The notes: a model not told the origin generated them from the letters alone. Counted from the stretch's first letter, positions 35,709 to 44,270 are shown. The stretch: DNA of 64,000 nucleotides from Bin55 sp965199895 (GCA_965199895.1 CBDATJ010000010.1:1-64000); one strand, 5' to 3'. Numbers and translations: made by a program.

Positions 35709-37478
35709 TTAATAAACTCGCTCAACGGGTCGAAACGATTCGACTTTGCGAGGGTTAAAGTTTACCTCTCGTTTGTGTAGTGATTTGGTTTCAGGAACAT
35801 ACAACGAGTGACACAGCCAATTTTCATCATCTCTATTAGGGTAGTCCACCCGGGCATGTGCACCTCTGCTCTCTTTTCTGCCTTCGGCTGAAATTGCCGT
35901 TGCTTCTGCGACTTCCAATAGGTTTTCAAGTTCCAGCGCTTCCAGGCGTGCAGTATTGAACACTCTGCTTTTGTCAGCTAGATGACAGTCTTCGATTCGA
36001 ACGCGTAATTCAATCAAAGTTTGAGTTGCTTCTTGCATAGGCTTTTCAGATCGGAATACGCTGAAGTTTGCCTGCATCGTCTGTTGTAGTTCTGCTTTGA
36101 CCACTGCAGGGTTTTCTCCCTTTGTTGAAGAATCCCATCGTTCAAGTCTGGAGTTTATCCGTTCAAAATCAGACTCACTGGGATCACGAGCGTTCACACC
36201 TTGAGACAATATATCTCTGATATGAATCCCAGCAGCACGTCCAAATACCACCAGATCCAACAAAGAATTTCCACCCAACCGATTTGCTCCATGAACGGAG
36301 ACACAAGCAACCTCGCCGATGGCATATAACCCCTCAACTGGTAGATCCTCTCCATTCACCTGAGTCACAACCTGTCCGTTGACTAGAGTAGGTAACCCTC
36401 CCATCATGTAGTGACAGGTGGGTACCACTGGAATGGGTTGAGTGACGGGATCAACGAGAGCATAAGTTCGAGACAGTTCCAAAATCCCTGCTAAGCGCAA
36501 TTCCAGAGTTTCTTTCCCTAGATGCTCGAGTTTTAGGTGTACGTGATCCTGGTTGGGACCACACCCTCTTCCCTCCTGGATTTCGATCTCCATAGAACGA
36601 GATACCACATCCCGACTTGCTAAATCTTTTGCTGTCGGTGCATATCGTTCCATGAACCGTTCCCCTTGAGCATTGACAAGAAAACCACCCTCACCACGAC
36701 AACCTTCGGTGACTAAAACGCCCAGCGGATGAATCCCAGTAGGATGAAACTGCCACATTTCCATATCCTGGACCGGTATCCCCGCACGCAGTGCCATAGC
36801 AACACCATCGCCGGTGTTCATTAAGGCATTGGTGGTACTCGCATAAATTCGACCTGCACCCCCCGTTGCTAACAGAGTTGCACGAGATCGGACAAAGACT
36901 ACCTCTCCGGTTTCGATGCAGATAGCAATGACGCCTACGACTGTGCCATCTGCATTGGTTACCAGATCAACTGCAAACCATTCACTGAGGAAAGTAGTAC
37001 CCGATTTGAGGTTACCTTGATACAAGGTATGAACTAAGGCGTGTCCGGTTCTGTCTACCGCAGCACAAGTTCGTGCAGCTTGTCCACCTTTTCCAAAATC
37101 CTTGGACTGACCTCCAAAGGGTCGTTGATAAATACGACCAGATTCGGTTCGCGAGAAGGGTAGTCCCATGTGTTCTAATTCAAACACAACCTCGGGTCCA
37201 ACACTACACATATATTCAATCGCGTCTTGGTCACCGATGAAATCAGACCCCTTTACGGTGTCGTACATGTGCCATCGCCAATCATCATTAGGGTCATCAC
37301 TTGCAATGGCACAAGTGATTCCACCTTGAGCTGAAACCGTGTGAGAGCGCGTTGGAAACACCTTCGACATCACTGCGGTCTTGAATCCGGTTTCGGAAAG
37401 TTGTAAGCTTGCGCGCAATCCCGCACCCCCACCGCCAACGACTAGAGCATCAAATTCCATAGCGGAAAGTTCTTGCAT
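35709..37478 (-). CDS. sdhA: Succinate dehydrogenase flavoprotein subunit
   Basis: Oxidises succinate to fumarate; the FAD is covalently bound. From ATG 37478 it has 589 residues (E. coli 588). Further upstream the frame is open but reads through sdhD sequence and shows no family similarity. Motifs are VVGGGGAGLRASL, the FAD-histidine region RSHTVSAQGGI, DRTGHALVHTLYQ, HPTGIHPLGVLVTEGCRGEGG, and the active-site Arg/His stretch VPTCHYMMGGLPT. GANRLGGNSLLDLVVFGRAAG is also present. ATG 37460 (MEFDALVV) is an alternative start. Confidence 0.96.
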   Translation of the reverse strand: MQELSAMEFDALVVGGGGAGLRASLQLSETGFKTAVMSKVFPTRSHTVSAQGGITCAIASDDPNDDWRWHMYDTVKGSDFIGDQDAIEYMCSVGPEVVFELEHMGLPFSRTESGRIYQRPFGGQSKDFGKGGQAARTCAAVDRTGHALVHTLYQGNLKSGTTFLSEWFAVDLVTNADGTVVGVIAICIETGEVVFVRSRATLLATGGAGRIYASTTNALMNTGDGVAMALRAGIPVQDMEMWQFHPTGIHPLGVLVTEGCRGEGGFLVNAQGERFMERYAPTAKDLASRDVVSRSMEIEIQEGRGCGPNQDHVHLKLEHLGKETLELRLAGILELSRTYALVDPVTQPIPVVPTCHYMMGGLPTLVNGQVVTQVNGEDLPVEGLYAIGEVACVSVHGANRLGGNSLLDLVVFGRAAGIHIRDILSQGVNARDPSESDFERINSRLERWDSSTKGENPAVVKAELQQTMQANFSVFRSEKPMQEATQTLIELRVRIEDCHLADKSRVFNTARLEALELENLLEVAEATAISAEGRKESRGAHARVDYPNRDDENWLCHSLYVPETKSLHKREVNFNPRKVESFRPVERVY

Positions 37479-37480
37479 GG

Positions 37481-37858
37481 TTAACTTGGGGTCCAAATCA
37501 CAGCTAAACCGACCATGAGATAAATGATCAAAGCGAGGGAATACACCAACTCGTAACCTAACCGTAATGCTGTACTTATGGGACCAAAATGTGCCTCGTT
37601 GACGTAATCTGTACCCACGATCCACAAACCAATCCAAGTGTGAGCACAAATCGAAAGTAACGCAACCGAGCTGAACACTTTCATTACGGGTGAGAGAATG
37701 AAATGCAACCAAATTTCAAAGGTTAATTCTGTTTGAAATAACAAAAACCCGACGATACACGTTGCATAAGCTCCCAGAATGATGGCGGTCCCGCGCTGGA
37801 TCAGAAAATCTGACAGGCCGGTTCTTGAGAAGCTAGTAGCGCTTACAACCATATCCAC
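37481..37858 (-). CDS. sdhD: Succinate dehydrogenase membrane anchor subunit
   Basis: A 125-residue protein with three membrane spans. The heme b / quinone site stretch CAHTWIGLWIVGTDYV is present; in E. coli SdhD the matching His71 ligates heme and the nearby Asp-Tyr lines the quinone pocket. It overlaps the sdhC end by 16 bp and ends 2 bp before sdhA, so the four sdh genes are tightly packed. Confidence 0.93.
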   Translation of the reverse strand: MDMVVSATSFSRTGLSDFLIQRGTAIILGAYATCIVGFLLFQTELTFEIWLHFILSPVMKVFSSVALLSICAHTWIGLWIVGTDYVNEAHFGPISTALRLGYELVYSLALIIYLMVGLAVIWTPS

Positions 37859-38220
37859 AATCCACTAGCAACAGACAACGCTAAGGCGATCACAATAACC
37901 AGCACCGAACTCATTCTTCCAGCATTCAACGATTCACCGATGTGCAAATCCATCAGAAGGTGCCTCACACCTGCAACGAGGTGGTAACCAACCATAGTCA
38001 GAACCAACCAAATGACAAAGGAATGTAGCGGGTGACCCAAGGTTTCTTTGAGGGAGTTGAACTGTTCTTCAGTGCTCGTGGATTGAGCAACCATCCACAA
38101 CAAATACCCCGTCGCAACGAATAACAAGACACCTGTAATTCGATGCAAAATCGAGACTATGGCAGTTATCGGAAACTGAAAAACAAATAAGTTTAGGAAG
38201 GTCGGTCGACTAGATTTCAC
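37843..38220 (-). CDS. sdhC: Succinate dehydrogenase cytochrome b556 subunit
   Basis: A 125-residue membrane subunit with three spans. The family signature FPITAIVSILHRITGVLLF lies at the N-terminus, and the heme ligand His is in GYHLVAGVRHLLMDLHIG. The start is GTG 38220 with no visible Shine-Dalgarno site. A 35-codon ORF with a strong site ends 40 bp upstream, so coupling from that ORF is possible. Confidence 0.93.
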   Translation of the reverse strand: MKSSRPTFLNLFVFQFPITAIVSILHRITGVLLFVATGYLLWMVAQSTSTEEQFNSLKETLGHPLHSFVIWLVLTMVGYHLVAGVRHLLMDLHIGESLNAGRMSSVLVIVIALALSVASGLWIWL

Positions 38221-38260
38221 TATGAGTGGACCAAAAAATTAACGTACAAATGAGTGCGCT

Positions 38261-38368
38261 TTATTCCTTCTTTTTCTGATATAGAGGATATGATGCACAA
38301 AGGATAGAAAACGATCCAAAAATCACTGTCGCTGGGCTTGAAAGTAAACTGTTTAGATTGGATTTCAT
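38261..38368 (-). CDS. Unrecognised 35-residue single-span membrane protein ahead of sdhC
   Basis: A short frame from ATG 38368 to TAA 38261. AGGAG lies exactly 8 bases before the ATG, the best ribosome-binding site in this part of the window. The peptide has a polar N-terminus (MKSNLNSLLSS), a hydrophobic middle (TVIFGSFSILCASYPLY) and a basic end (QKKKE), so it should insert as one membrane span with the tail in the cytoplasm. It sits on the same strand 40 bp before sdhC. Small one-span proteins often belong to respiratory complexes (CydX with cytochrome bd), but I know of no such protein for SdhCDAB. It could also act as a leader peptide. Confidence 0.55.
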   Translation of the reverse strand: MKSNLNSLLSSPATVIFGSFSILCASYPLYQKKKE

Positions 38369-38376
38369 GAGAGAAT

Positions 38377-38381
38377 CTCCT
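38377..38381 (-). promoter_or_regulatory. Shine-Dalgarno site of the small ORF upstream of sdhC
   Basis: AGGAG on the minus strand with an 8-base spacer to ATG 38368. It supports real translation of the 35-residue ORF, in contrast to sdhC itself, whose GTG has no such site. Confidence 0.6.
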
Positions 38382-38824
38382 AAATAGATTGTGAATTCAG
38401 TCTTATATACCATCATCAAACTACACATCCACACTCAACAGAGGACTGTAAAGTTTTAGCGTAGAGAAATCATAGCTAAATACGCACAAAATCTGCGAAG
38501 ACGAAATCAAAATGTATCTTTTGAAAGCTATTCTGAAATTTCTCTTGGATTCATTTGGTTGTTATCACGAGCCTCTTTAGCTTCTAGCATCGAGTCGATG
38601 TCTACTTGGGCATTTCTTGGCCCATGGGCTTGCATTATTCTGTGTTTTTTATACAATCGAACTAAGGTAAGGGTCAATTTGAGCCTTGTTCGATTGTTAT
38701 AGCTTGATGACCTTGAATGCAAAAAAAAGAGACTACACCTTACTTCGCACGAAGCTAAACGTGAAACCTAAGAGTAGCTTCTGGTTTGTCGAGTACAAGC
38801 AATTACTTACTAAATTTATAAATT
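38382..38824. other. Divergent intergenic region between the TCA block and the secreted cassette
   Basis: About 440 bp that must hold the promoters for the sdh/suc block (minus) and the secreted pair (plus). A TATATA element on the minus strand near 38402-38410 is a possible -10 box, without a clear -35 partner. A 64-codon minus frame at 38528-38722 lacks a ribosome-binding site and is not accepted. gltA, often divergent from sdhC in gammaproteobacteria, is not here. Confidence 0.4.
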
Positions 38825-38830
38825 AAGGAG
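38825..38830 (+). promoter_or_regulatory. Strong Shine-Dalgarno site of the LRAT-like secreted protein
   Basis: AAGGAG seven bases before ATG 38838. It fixes the start and suggests efficient translation. Confidence 0.7.
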
Positions 38831-38837
38831 ATATCCT

Positions 38838-39515
38838 ATGAAATTCCATGACATGAATTCCAACCTACGATTCACAGAACGAATCACAAGAATCATGCAA
38901 ATGACAGTGATCCTATTCGTATTAGGAATGCTAGTGATGCCTACTTCAGCCCAGCAGGTTAAGCCCAGTAATCAAATTCCTATATCACCTTTATCCCTTC
39001 ATCACTCACCTTTTGCCAGACCCCATTGGATTGAACTAGGCAAATGTAAAATCGACTATACAGCGTTTCTTCCGGATGGCTTGGAAGAATGGGTGGATAA
39101 TCAGATAAGTGGTGATTGGAGCAATGAGCTTGACCCCCACCATCCCAATGTGTACCTAAAAGTGTTCTCAGACTCAACTGAATCCGAGCAAATTGGATCA
39201 ACCATTTATCGTGGTTTTTTTGCTCAAGGTAACAGTTGGTGGGATTGGGTACAAAAGATGCGTGCCTGGTTTCTCCAAAATAAGAAGATCGTGTATATCA
39301 ACGGTGATGTACTAGACAGGTCACCTAGTGGCACCTGTAGCCCCTCTCATAGATGGTTTGAATGGGAACGCGGGTGGTTACTCACTCTCGCAGGCTGGGC
39401 TAAGTTGCGTTTTGAACAAAGCTCTAGTAAGTGGAGTTCTGATTATCATTTGTTCGTTAGAAACTGTCAACATTTCAGCGATTGGGTGTTAACCGGGATA
39501 GACAATTCACGGTAA
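38838..39515 (+). CDS. Secreted protein with LRAT / NlpC-P60-like C-terminal motif
   Basis: A 225-residue protein with a signal peptide (hydrophobic core about 21-36, cleavage near TSAQQ at 36-40). Close to the C-terminus the stretch YHLFVRNCQHFSDWVLTG (203-220) looks like the catalytic NCEHF box of LRAT-family thiol enzymes (lecithin retinol acyltransferase, permuted NlpC/P60), with Cys210 as candidate nucleophile. A candidate partner histidine is His101 or His102 in HHPNVYLKVF. The aromatic middle part (WWDWVQKMRAWF) is unlike anything I recognise. An acyltransferase, thioesterase or peptidase in the periplasm is possible; this is inference from one motif. It is followed 11 bp later by another secreted protein with its own AAGGAG. 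Confidence 0.65.
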   Translation: MKFHDMNSNLRFTERITRIMQMTVILFVLGMLVMPTSAQQVKPSNQIPISPLSLHHSPFARPHWIELGKCKIDYTAFLPDGLEEWVDNQISGDWSNELDPHHPNVYLKVFSDSTESEQIGSTIYRGFFAQGNSWWDWVQKMRAWFLQNKKIVYINGDVLDRSPSGTCSPSHRWFEWERGWLLTLAGWAKLRFEQSSSKWSSDYHLFVRNCQHFSDWVLTGIDNSR

Positions 39516-39519
39516 GGAG
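39514..39519 (+). promoter_or_regulatory. Shine-Dalgarno site of the second secreted protein
   Basis: AAGGAG seven bases before ATG 39527, overlapping the stop of the previous gene. It fixes the start at 39527; the upstream ATG at 39482 would lie inside the previous gene and hide the signal peptide. Confidence 0.7.
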
Positions 39520-39526
39520 AAATATC

Positions 39527-40471
39527 ATGCGAAACGTACCATTTTTCTTAGCAATTTGTTTGCTTGTCACTGCTGCTCTTCATGGACAGCCCGAAGACCT
39601 TTCGGAATATGAAACCCACGTTTGGTTGCAATACGATGGGATATTTGATCCTAATGTACCTAACAGCCAAGTACATGATCTTCTTTCGAAAGGACTAAAA
39701 CACGAAGACCCGAAGATTGCCCATTGTTCCATTACTACCATCGTATGGTATGTCGGAATCACTACGGAACTCCAGGTTCATGGAAAGGAACCCAAAATCG
39801 ACCGCAAGTTGAGTGAACTTCCAGGTCTCTATGACCTCTTCATGGGGATGTGGGAGAAAGGCTGGGAAGAATCGAAAGGAGTGGTTCCTGATGGCTACAT
39901 TCCGACCAGTGAACCCCCTCCAGATATGATGGAGGCCCAAAAAAAACAAACCGAGTGCATGTCGGCCATATTAGACCCTGATCTTGCTTGGACATCGTTA
40001 GCGCATCCTATGGCTTCCCTTTTCCCCGGGGACGAGAAAGTCTACGACATTATCTGGAATCTATTCCCGCAAAATGGAGCGCACTCAACTTTATCCGCAT
40101 TGTTTGCAGGGCAGTTCAATAAACCGAAGGACCAACAGCTTCGGATCGATTTTCTAACCAACCCAGACACAGAATTGTATTGGTCTAGATTAGCTGCAAG
40201 AAGTTTGGGTGACTTTCGTTCTCAAGAGGGATTAGAAACCTTAGTGAAGACACTAGAGGAGCAGAATCTCACATGGAGCACCCCTGATTTTGTCATTGTC
40301 GAAGCAATAATGAAGTATGAAAAAGACGCAGTACCTCATATTCCTTTGATTCGCAAGACGTTAGAAAATAGTCTTTCCGTTGGTACCGATCAGGATATCT
40401 TCAAAGCGGTATTGAAAGAGCGTTTTGTACACTTTGAGAAAAAGTATGAGGCAGAACTCTCGTTAAGGTGA
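39527..40471 (+). CDS. Secreted protein of unknown function, probably helical (HEAT-like)
   Basis: A 314-residue protein beginning with a signal peptide (MRNVPFFLAICLLVTAALHG, cleavage near residue 20). The body is predominantly helical by composition. Segments such as YWSRLAARSLGDFRSQEGLETLVKTLEEQ and VIVEAIMKYEKDAVPHIPLIRKTL have the paired-helix rhythm of HEAT repeats. I recognise no catalytic motif. It is translated with the preceding LRAT-like protein and ends 23 bp before a clear terminator, so the two form one transcription unit. The HEAT assignment is weak; the export signal is firm. Confidence 0.65.
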   Translation: MRNVPFFLAICLLVTAALHGQPEDLSEYETHVWLQYDGIFDPNVPNSQVHDLLSKGLKHEDPKIAHCSITTIVWYVGITTELQVHGKEPKIDRKLSELPGLYDLFMGMWEKGWEESKGVVPDGYIPTSEPPPDMMEAQKKQTECMSAILDPDLAWTSLAHPMASLFPGDEKVYDIIWNLFPQNGAHSTLSALFAGQFNKPKDQQLRIDFLTNPDTELYWSRLAARSLGDFRSQEGLETLVKTLEEQNLTWSTPDFVIVEAIMKYEKDAVPHIPLIRKTLENSLSVGTDQDIFKAVLKERFVHFEKKYEAELSLR

Positions 40472-40494
40472 ATAAACATCCAATCTTCGAAATT

Positions 40495-40518
40495 AAGCCC
40501 CAGAAATGGGGCTTTTTT
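40495..40518 (+). terminator. Rho-independent terminator
   Basis: A perfect stem AAGCCCC/GGGGCTT with a six-base loop (AGAAAT), followed by a run of six T (40513-40518). It ends the two-gene secreted cassette and is the clearest intrinsic terminator in the window. Confidence 0.9.
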
Positions 40519-42067
40519 GCCTGTTCGTTCCTTAAATGTTATACTGCAATTGAGTGGATCAAGTTGTCGAAAGTCTCGCTTGTGTAGGAGAGATGGATTC
40601 CCGATGGATGAAATCATGGAAATTATCAGAGATCTGCAAGTGAGTAAGACTTCACAGTTTACTCTTTCAGCAGCTCTACCATTTTGCTCCTCGTTCTGAA
40701 AAAGACAACAAATGTTTTCAGTCGCAAGATGAGCAGGTATGACAGTTTGAGAGTGTTGGCGACATCGTATTTCGAAAGTCGAAGCATCATCAAACCCGAA
40801 TTCGAGTGCAACTAGCATTGCACAGTCACAGACATGAAAATATCCTTGATCATTGAATAGTTACTATGTGTTGTCTTCAAATTACAGTACCACGTGACTG
40901 CAATGACTAACCAAGACTCAAACTCAGTTCTGGCTCTTCAACGCAGGATGGAAGAAAGGTCACGCTTATCAACTGACTTCACTTTCTGGATGATAACGGA
41001 ACTGCGTCTGAGCCTTAGGCAAACGTGTGCATTACCAATCAAAGACTCTTGAAAACCTGCCCACGGTGTCTTAGCCTGTTGCTCTGACTTTTTTTTTCAA
41101 ATTCCAGTCTTCACAAGAGCAGTGTTGAGTTCAGTAGCTATTTTCCCTAACAAAACAGACAGATTGAAAGTATGATAGACTTGGACTGCTCTTGTGATAC
41201 CCTTGAATTGAGGAAACAAGATTCTTGACTTTGAGGAAGTTTTGTTGAAATTCATGGCTGATCCCAAGAGTGCATTTTGGCTCGAGACTAGTGGATGTCG
41301 AATCATTGGGTATCGATTCAAATAAGATGATTGTTCTAGGGACGAATTTGAAGCACAGGTTTCAAGCCTAAGTGTTTACAAGTCCGATTGGCTTTGTGGA
41401 TTACTTCTATGGGAACGGATTAAGGATCCAATTGTCTTAATCCACACTACACCTAGTCAATATGAAATTCATGGAGACGGCTATCTGTCTGGGCCAGAGT
41501 AGATTGAGATAGTAGACCAAATGCTCTACAAGCAAACGCTCTGTCTTTATTCCAACAAAAAAAGACTGAAAACAAAAATTTAACCGTGGTTCAAGAGGCT
41601 AAACATTGTTCAATTTGATTTCTCGACTCCAACCAATATTGCATCTTGATCGCAATTATTTTGAAGTTTAGGGCATCACTAAAGTTAACACAGGTTGACT
41701 CTAGGTAATTGGATTTGAGATTCCTATGGTAGTGGTGCGAGAGAACACTCAGAGTACGAAACTCACTGGAAAAAACTTAAGCTCCATGGACGAGGACAGT
41801 AAGGGAGCGTTATCATAGAAATGTTCAGACAAGTGAAGTAGACAACGAAATTCTTAACGATATTGGATCTGGCTCAGCACAAGGAATGAATCTACAAAAA
41901 CCCGGAAAATCCAACTGATGAAGTGACACTACCCAACAATACGGTAGAATCTCTGCTCAGAGACCAACTCTCGCTAACCCCAATTTCTTCTAAATTGCTG
42001 GAAACCTACGAAGGAAAATTGCAGTATTATCGTAAAATTTAGTGCAAACCACCTTTGGGAGCTATCA
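40519..42067. other. Gene desert of about 1.5 kb
   Basis: Frames here are short and interrupted, and none has a Shine-Dalgarno site. The longest are 142 codons on the minus strand (40390-40818), which partly overlaps the preceding gene and the terminator, and 74 codons on the minus strand (41097-41321). No tRNA or repeat array is visible. The last bases before 42068 (GGGAGCT at about 42057) serve as the ribosome-binding site of the EF-hand gene. Confidence 0.5.
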
Positions 42068-42754
42068 ATGAAAATCACCCATTCCCTTCTTAAATTTTTG
42101 CTCATCGGAACACTGATTGGACTGACTACTTCAGCCTTCACTCAAGACAACCAACGTCAAGGCAGATGGCAGTGGCCAGAAACCAACATAAAAGATTTAC
42201 GAGAGCACTCAACAACCTCTTTCGACTCTTTGGATGTCGATAGTAATGGCTCTCTCTCAATTGAAGAGATTGACATCGCTGACATCACTGATGAAGAACG
42301 TGAAAAGATGAGTAATACCGAACTTAGAGCACTTCGAGACCGATCAAATATCGCAGAACGAGTCTTCATGCGTTGGTCAGACGACTGGGACACTTTCGAA
42401 ATCCGTGATATCAACGGAGACGGTGTAATGGATCGTGAAGAATATGAACAACGAGACAATACCTTGCGTACTCACATGCTTAATGAAGGTATTAAAGAGT
42501 TTGACTATGACCGTAATGGTAGTGTTGAATTGAACGAGTTCAACGCACATCTTGACGACCTGGATGATCTCGACAAAGATGGCAACGGTTCGTTGTCTCG
42601 CGAAGAACTATCCAAGATCGACGACGACCAACTCAGACACTCGGTACGAGTCACCCAAACCCTTGCGTGGCAGATGCAACGTCGTAACAGTTCTAGGAAT
42701 TGGGGTGAACGTGATAGCGACCGCTCTACAAGAAGCAATCGCGATTCAAACTAG
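42068..42754 (+). CDS. Exported calcium-binding protein with four EF-hand loops
   Basis: A 228-residue protein with a signal peptide (hydrophobic core about 8-25, cleavage near TSAFTQ). Four complete 12-residue EF-hand loops are seen: residues 56-67 (DVDSNGSLSIEE), 114-125 (DINGDGVMDREE), 146-157 (DYDRNGSVELNE) and 169-180 (DKDGNGSLSREE). Each has Asp/Asn at 1, 3, 5, Gly at 6 and Glu at 12, so calcium binding is likely. The C-terminus is Arg/Ser/Asp rich. A GGGAG ribosome-binding site precedes the ATG. It lies 59 bp before an ECF sigma operon and may be its first gene or its target. Confidence 0.88.
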   Translation: MKITHSLLKFLLIGTLIGLTTSAFTQDNQRQGRWQWPETNIKDLREHSTTSFDSLDVDSNGSLSIEEIDIADITDEEREKMSNTELRALRDRSNIAERVFMRWSDDWDTFEIRDINGDGVMDREEYEQRDNTLRTHMLNEGIKEFDYDRNGSVELNEFNAHLDDLDDLDKDGNGSLSREELSKIDDDQLRHSVRVTQTLAWQMQRRNSSRNWGERDSDRSTRSNRDSN

Positions 42755-42813
42755 GGTTAGATTCCTCGTTTGTTCCGAACCGAGTAAGCTCTTGATCAGC
42801 CCTACCCTGATTA

Positions 42814-43386
42814 TTGAAACATGACGAAACGGACTCTGCACTCATGGAAAAAGTGCAGAACGAGGATGTAGCAGCGTTTGAAGAACTCATGAACCGACAC
42901 CTACGTCCGGTACACGCTTATACCTATAGGATGTGCCAGAGCGTTCAAATTGCCGAGGAGATCGCGCAAGAAACATTTATGCGAGTTTGGACGAAGTCCC
43001 AATCGTGGATCCCCAACCGAGTTCAGTTCACAACATGGCTCTTTCAAATCGCAAGAAACCTTTGTATTGATTCCTTTAGAAAACGTAGAGCAGTTTTTGA
43101 CCCAGACGCAGATATCACACAAATTCCAGACCATAGTCCAAAAATCGATCAGACAATGGCAATAGCAATACAACAAGCAGTTGCAAAGCTCCCCGAGCGA
43201 CAGCGCACTGCGTTCATGCTTTGTCAGATCCAAGGTTGGTCTCAAGCAGAAGCAGCTGCGATGATGGAAACAACTCCTGAAGCCATAGACTCATTGATAT
43301 CACGTGCAAGAAGAACACTGAGAACCATACTGACATCAGACAAGTACCACCTGAACAAGAATACAGATGACACAAAACGAATTTGA
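42814..43386 (+). CDS. ECF-type RNA polymerase sigma factor
   Basis: A 190-residue sigma-70 family factor of the extracytoplasmic-function group. Region 2 runs about 8-85 with the core-binding/-10 motif AEEIAQETFMRVW and FTTWLFQIARNLCIDSFR. Region 4 runs about 125-180 with LPERQRTAFMLCQIQGWSQAEAAAMM, the recognition helix of the -35 element, and ISRARRTLR. TTG 42814 is chosen because DSALMEKVQNEDVAAFEEL before ATG 42844 is part of the conserved N-terminus. It overlaps the next gene by 20 bp. The target promoter cannot be deduced reliably. Confidence 0.92.
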   Translation: MKHDETDSALMEKVQNEDVAAFEELMNRHLRPVHAYTYRMCQSVQIAEEIAQETFMRVWTKSQSWIPNRVQFTTWLFQIARNLCIDSFRKRRAVFDPDADITQIPDHSPKIDQTMAIAIQQAVAKLPERQRTAFMLCQIQGWSQAEAAAMMETTPEAIDSLISRARRTLRTILTSDKYHLNKNTDDTKRI

Positions 43387-43777
43387 GAATCTCCTTGACA
43401 AACGTGGGTCAGACATAGTTCAATGGACTGATCTCGAAGAGCGTGAGCTTGTACAGAAGTTACTATCAGAGTCAGCAGAAGCTCGTGAACTACTAGCTAA
43501 AACTCAAAATCTCTACCAACTTATCGATAGAGCACTGGAAGCACCTGAACCTGTCGGTTTAGAGTCCAGGATTCTTGGTCGAATAAAAGAACAAGAACAA
43601 CGGGACAGCTCCTGGACCATATGGTTCCTAAACTGGATACTCAAACCAGTCGCGTTTGCTGCTATTCCCCTAGCCATTGGATTTGCTCTCAGTATGGTTG
43701 TAGAGGATTCAGCTCCCGTCGTCGAAGACGAATTGATCTACGTGCACTTTGAAGAACCACTGATCGCTTTTGAATAA
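43367..43777 (+). CDS. Probable membrane anti-sigma factor
   Basis: A 136-residue protein with a cytoplasmic N-terminal region rich in charged helices (about 1-80) and one membrane span (about 84-111). A short acidic periplasmic tail follows. Size, topology and direct overlap with the sigma gene fit a single-pass anti-sigma factor such as CnrY or the ZAS type, though no zinc HxxxCxxC motif is present. It would hold the sigma factor at the membrane until an outside signal releases it. The role is inferred from position and topology. Confidence 0.7.
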   Translation: MTQNEFENLLDKRGSDIVQWTDLEERELVQKLLSESAEARELLAKTQNLYQLIDRALEAPEPVGLESRILGRIKEQEQRDSSWTIWFLNWILKPVAFAAIPLAIGFALSMVVEDSAPVVEDELIYVHFEEPLIAFE

Positions 43778-44270
43778 GAAACGGATTCTCATCATTGGAC
43801 TTTGCGTCTCTGTAATCGCAAACCTAGTCCTATTGGGTTTCATGCTCGGAAACAGCACCATGGATGACTCTAACGATGTTGTTTTTGACTCGACGTATGG
43901 ATTGACATCTCTAGTGAGAATGCTACCTCCAGAGAAAATCGAAGAGGTAATGTCTGATTCAGATATCGAAAAACACCGTCGTCATCTTCGTCCCCTATAT
44001 CGTGAGGTCAATCGCTCTCAGCGTGATATTCACGAAATTTTGCGCAAGCAAGACGTTGGCTTGGATGAACTGAAACAAGCTATGAACGACAATTTAGCCG
44101 CATGGTCAAAGGCTCGGCAACATACTGACATTATTCTTGCAGAAATGTTGCTTGAGTTTACCCACCTTGAACGCGCTCAACTAATAGATGATGCCCGAAC
44201 AGCTCGTGCAGAGCTGCGCAAGCAATCACGCTCTCGAGAGAGAGAAGAAGAACCAGAGGTTCAAGAATAA
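43770..44270 (+). CDS. Membrane-tethered periplasmic helical sensor (CnrX/ZraP-like)
   Basis: A 166-residue protein with an N-terminal membrane anchor (about 6-27) and a periplasmic, strongly helical domain (HRRHLRPLYREVNRSQRDIHEILRKQD ... LAAWSKARQHTDIILAEMLLEF). This is the pattern of the heavy-metal-resistance family that includes CnrX, ZraP and CpxP-like proteins. The start is TTG 43770, overlapping the stop of the anti-sigma gene. As in cnrYXH, sensor plus anti-sigma plus ECF sigma would pass a periplasmic signal to transcription. The ligand is unknown; His67, His70 and His71-like residues near HRRH could bind a metal. Confidence 0.7.
   Translation: MNKKRILIIGLCVSVIANLVLLGFMLGNSTMDDSNDVVFDSTYGLTSLVRMLPPEKIEEVMSDSDIEKHRRHLRPLYREVNRSQRDIHEILRKQDVGLDELKQAMNDNLAAWSKARQHTDIILAEMLLEFTHLERAQLIDDARTARAELRKQSRSREREEEPEVQE

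Noticed and set aside
37479..37712. N-terminal extension of sdhA
   Set aside because: It is sdhD read in another frame; SdhA family similarity begins at ATG 37478 or 37460.
38528..38722. 64-codon minus-strand frame upstream of the sdh block
   Set aside because: No ribosome-binding site and no recognisable feature; kept as unlikely.
41097..41321. 74-codon minus-strand frame in the second desert
   Set aside because: No ribosome-binding site, no family; probably chance or debris.
41995..42035. ECF-type promoter (GGAAACC ... CGTA) before the EF-hand gene
   Set aside because: The two elements are about 25 bases apart, too far for an ECF promoter (16-17).
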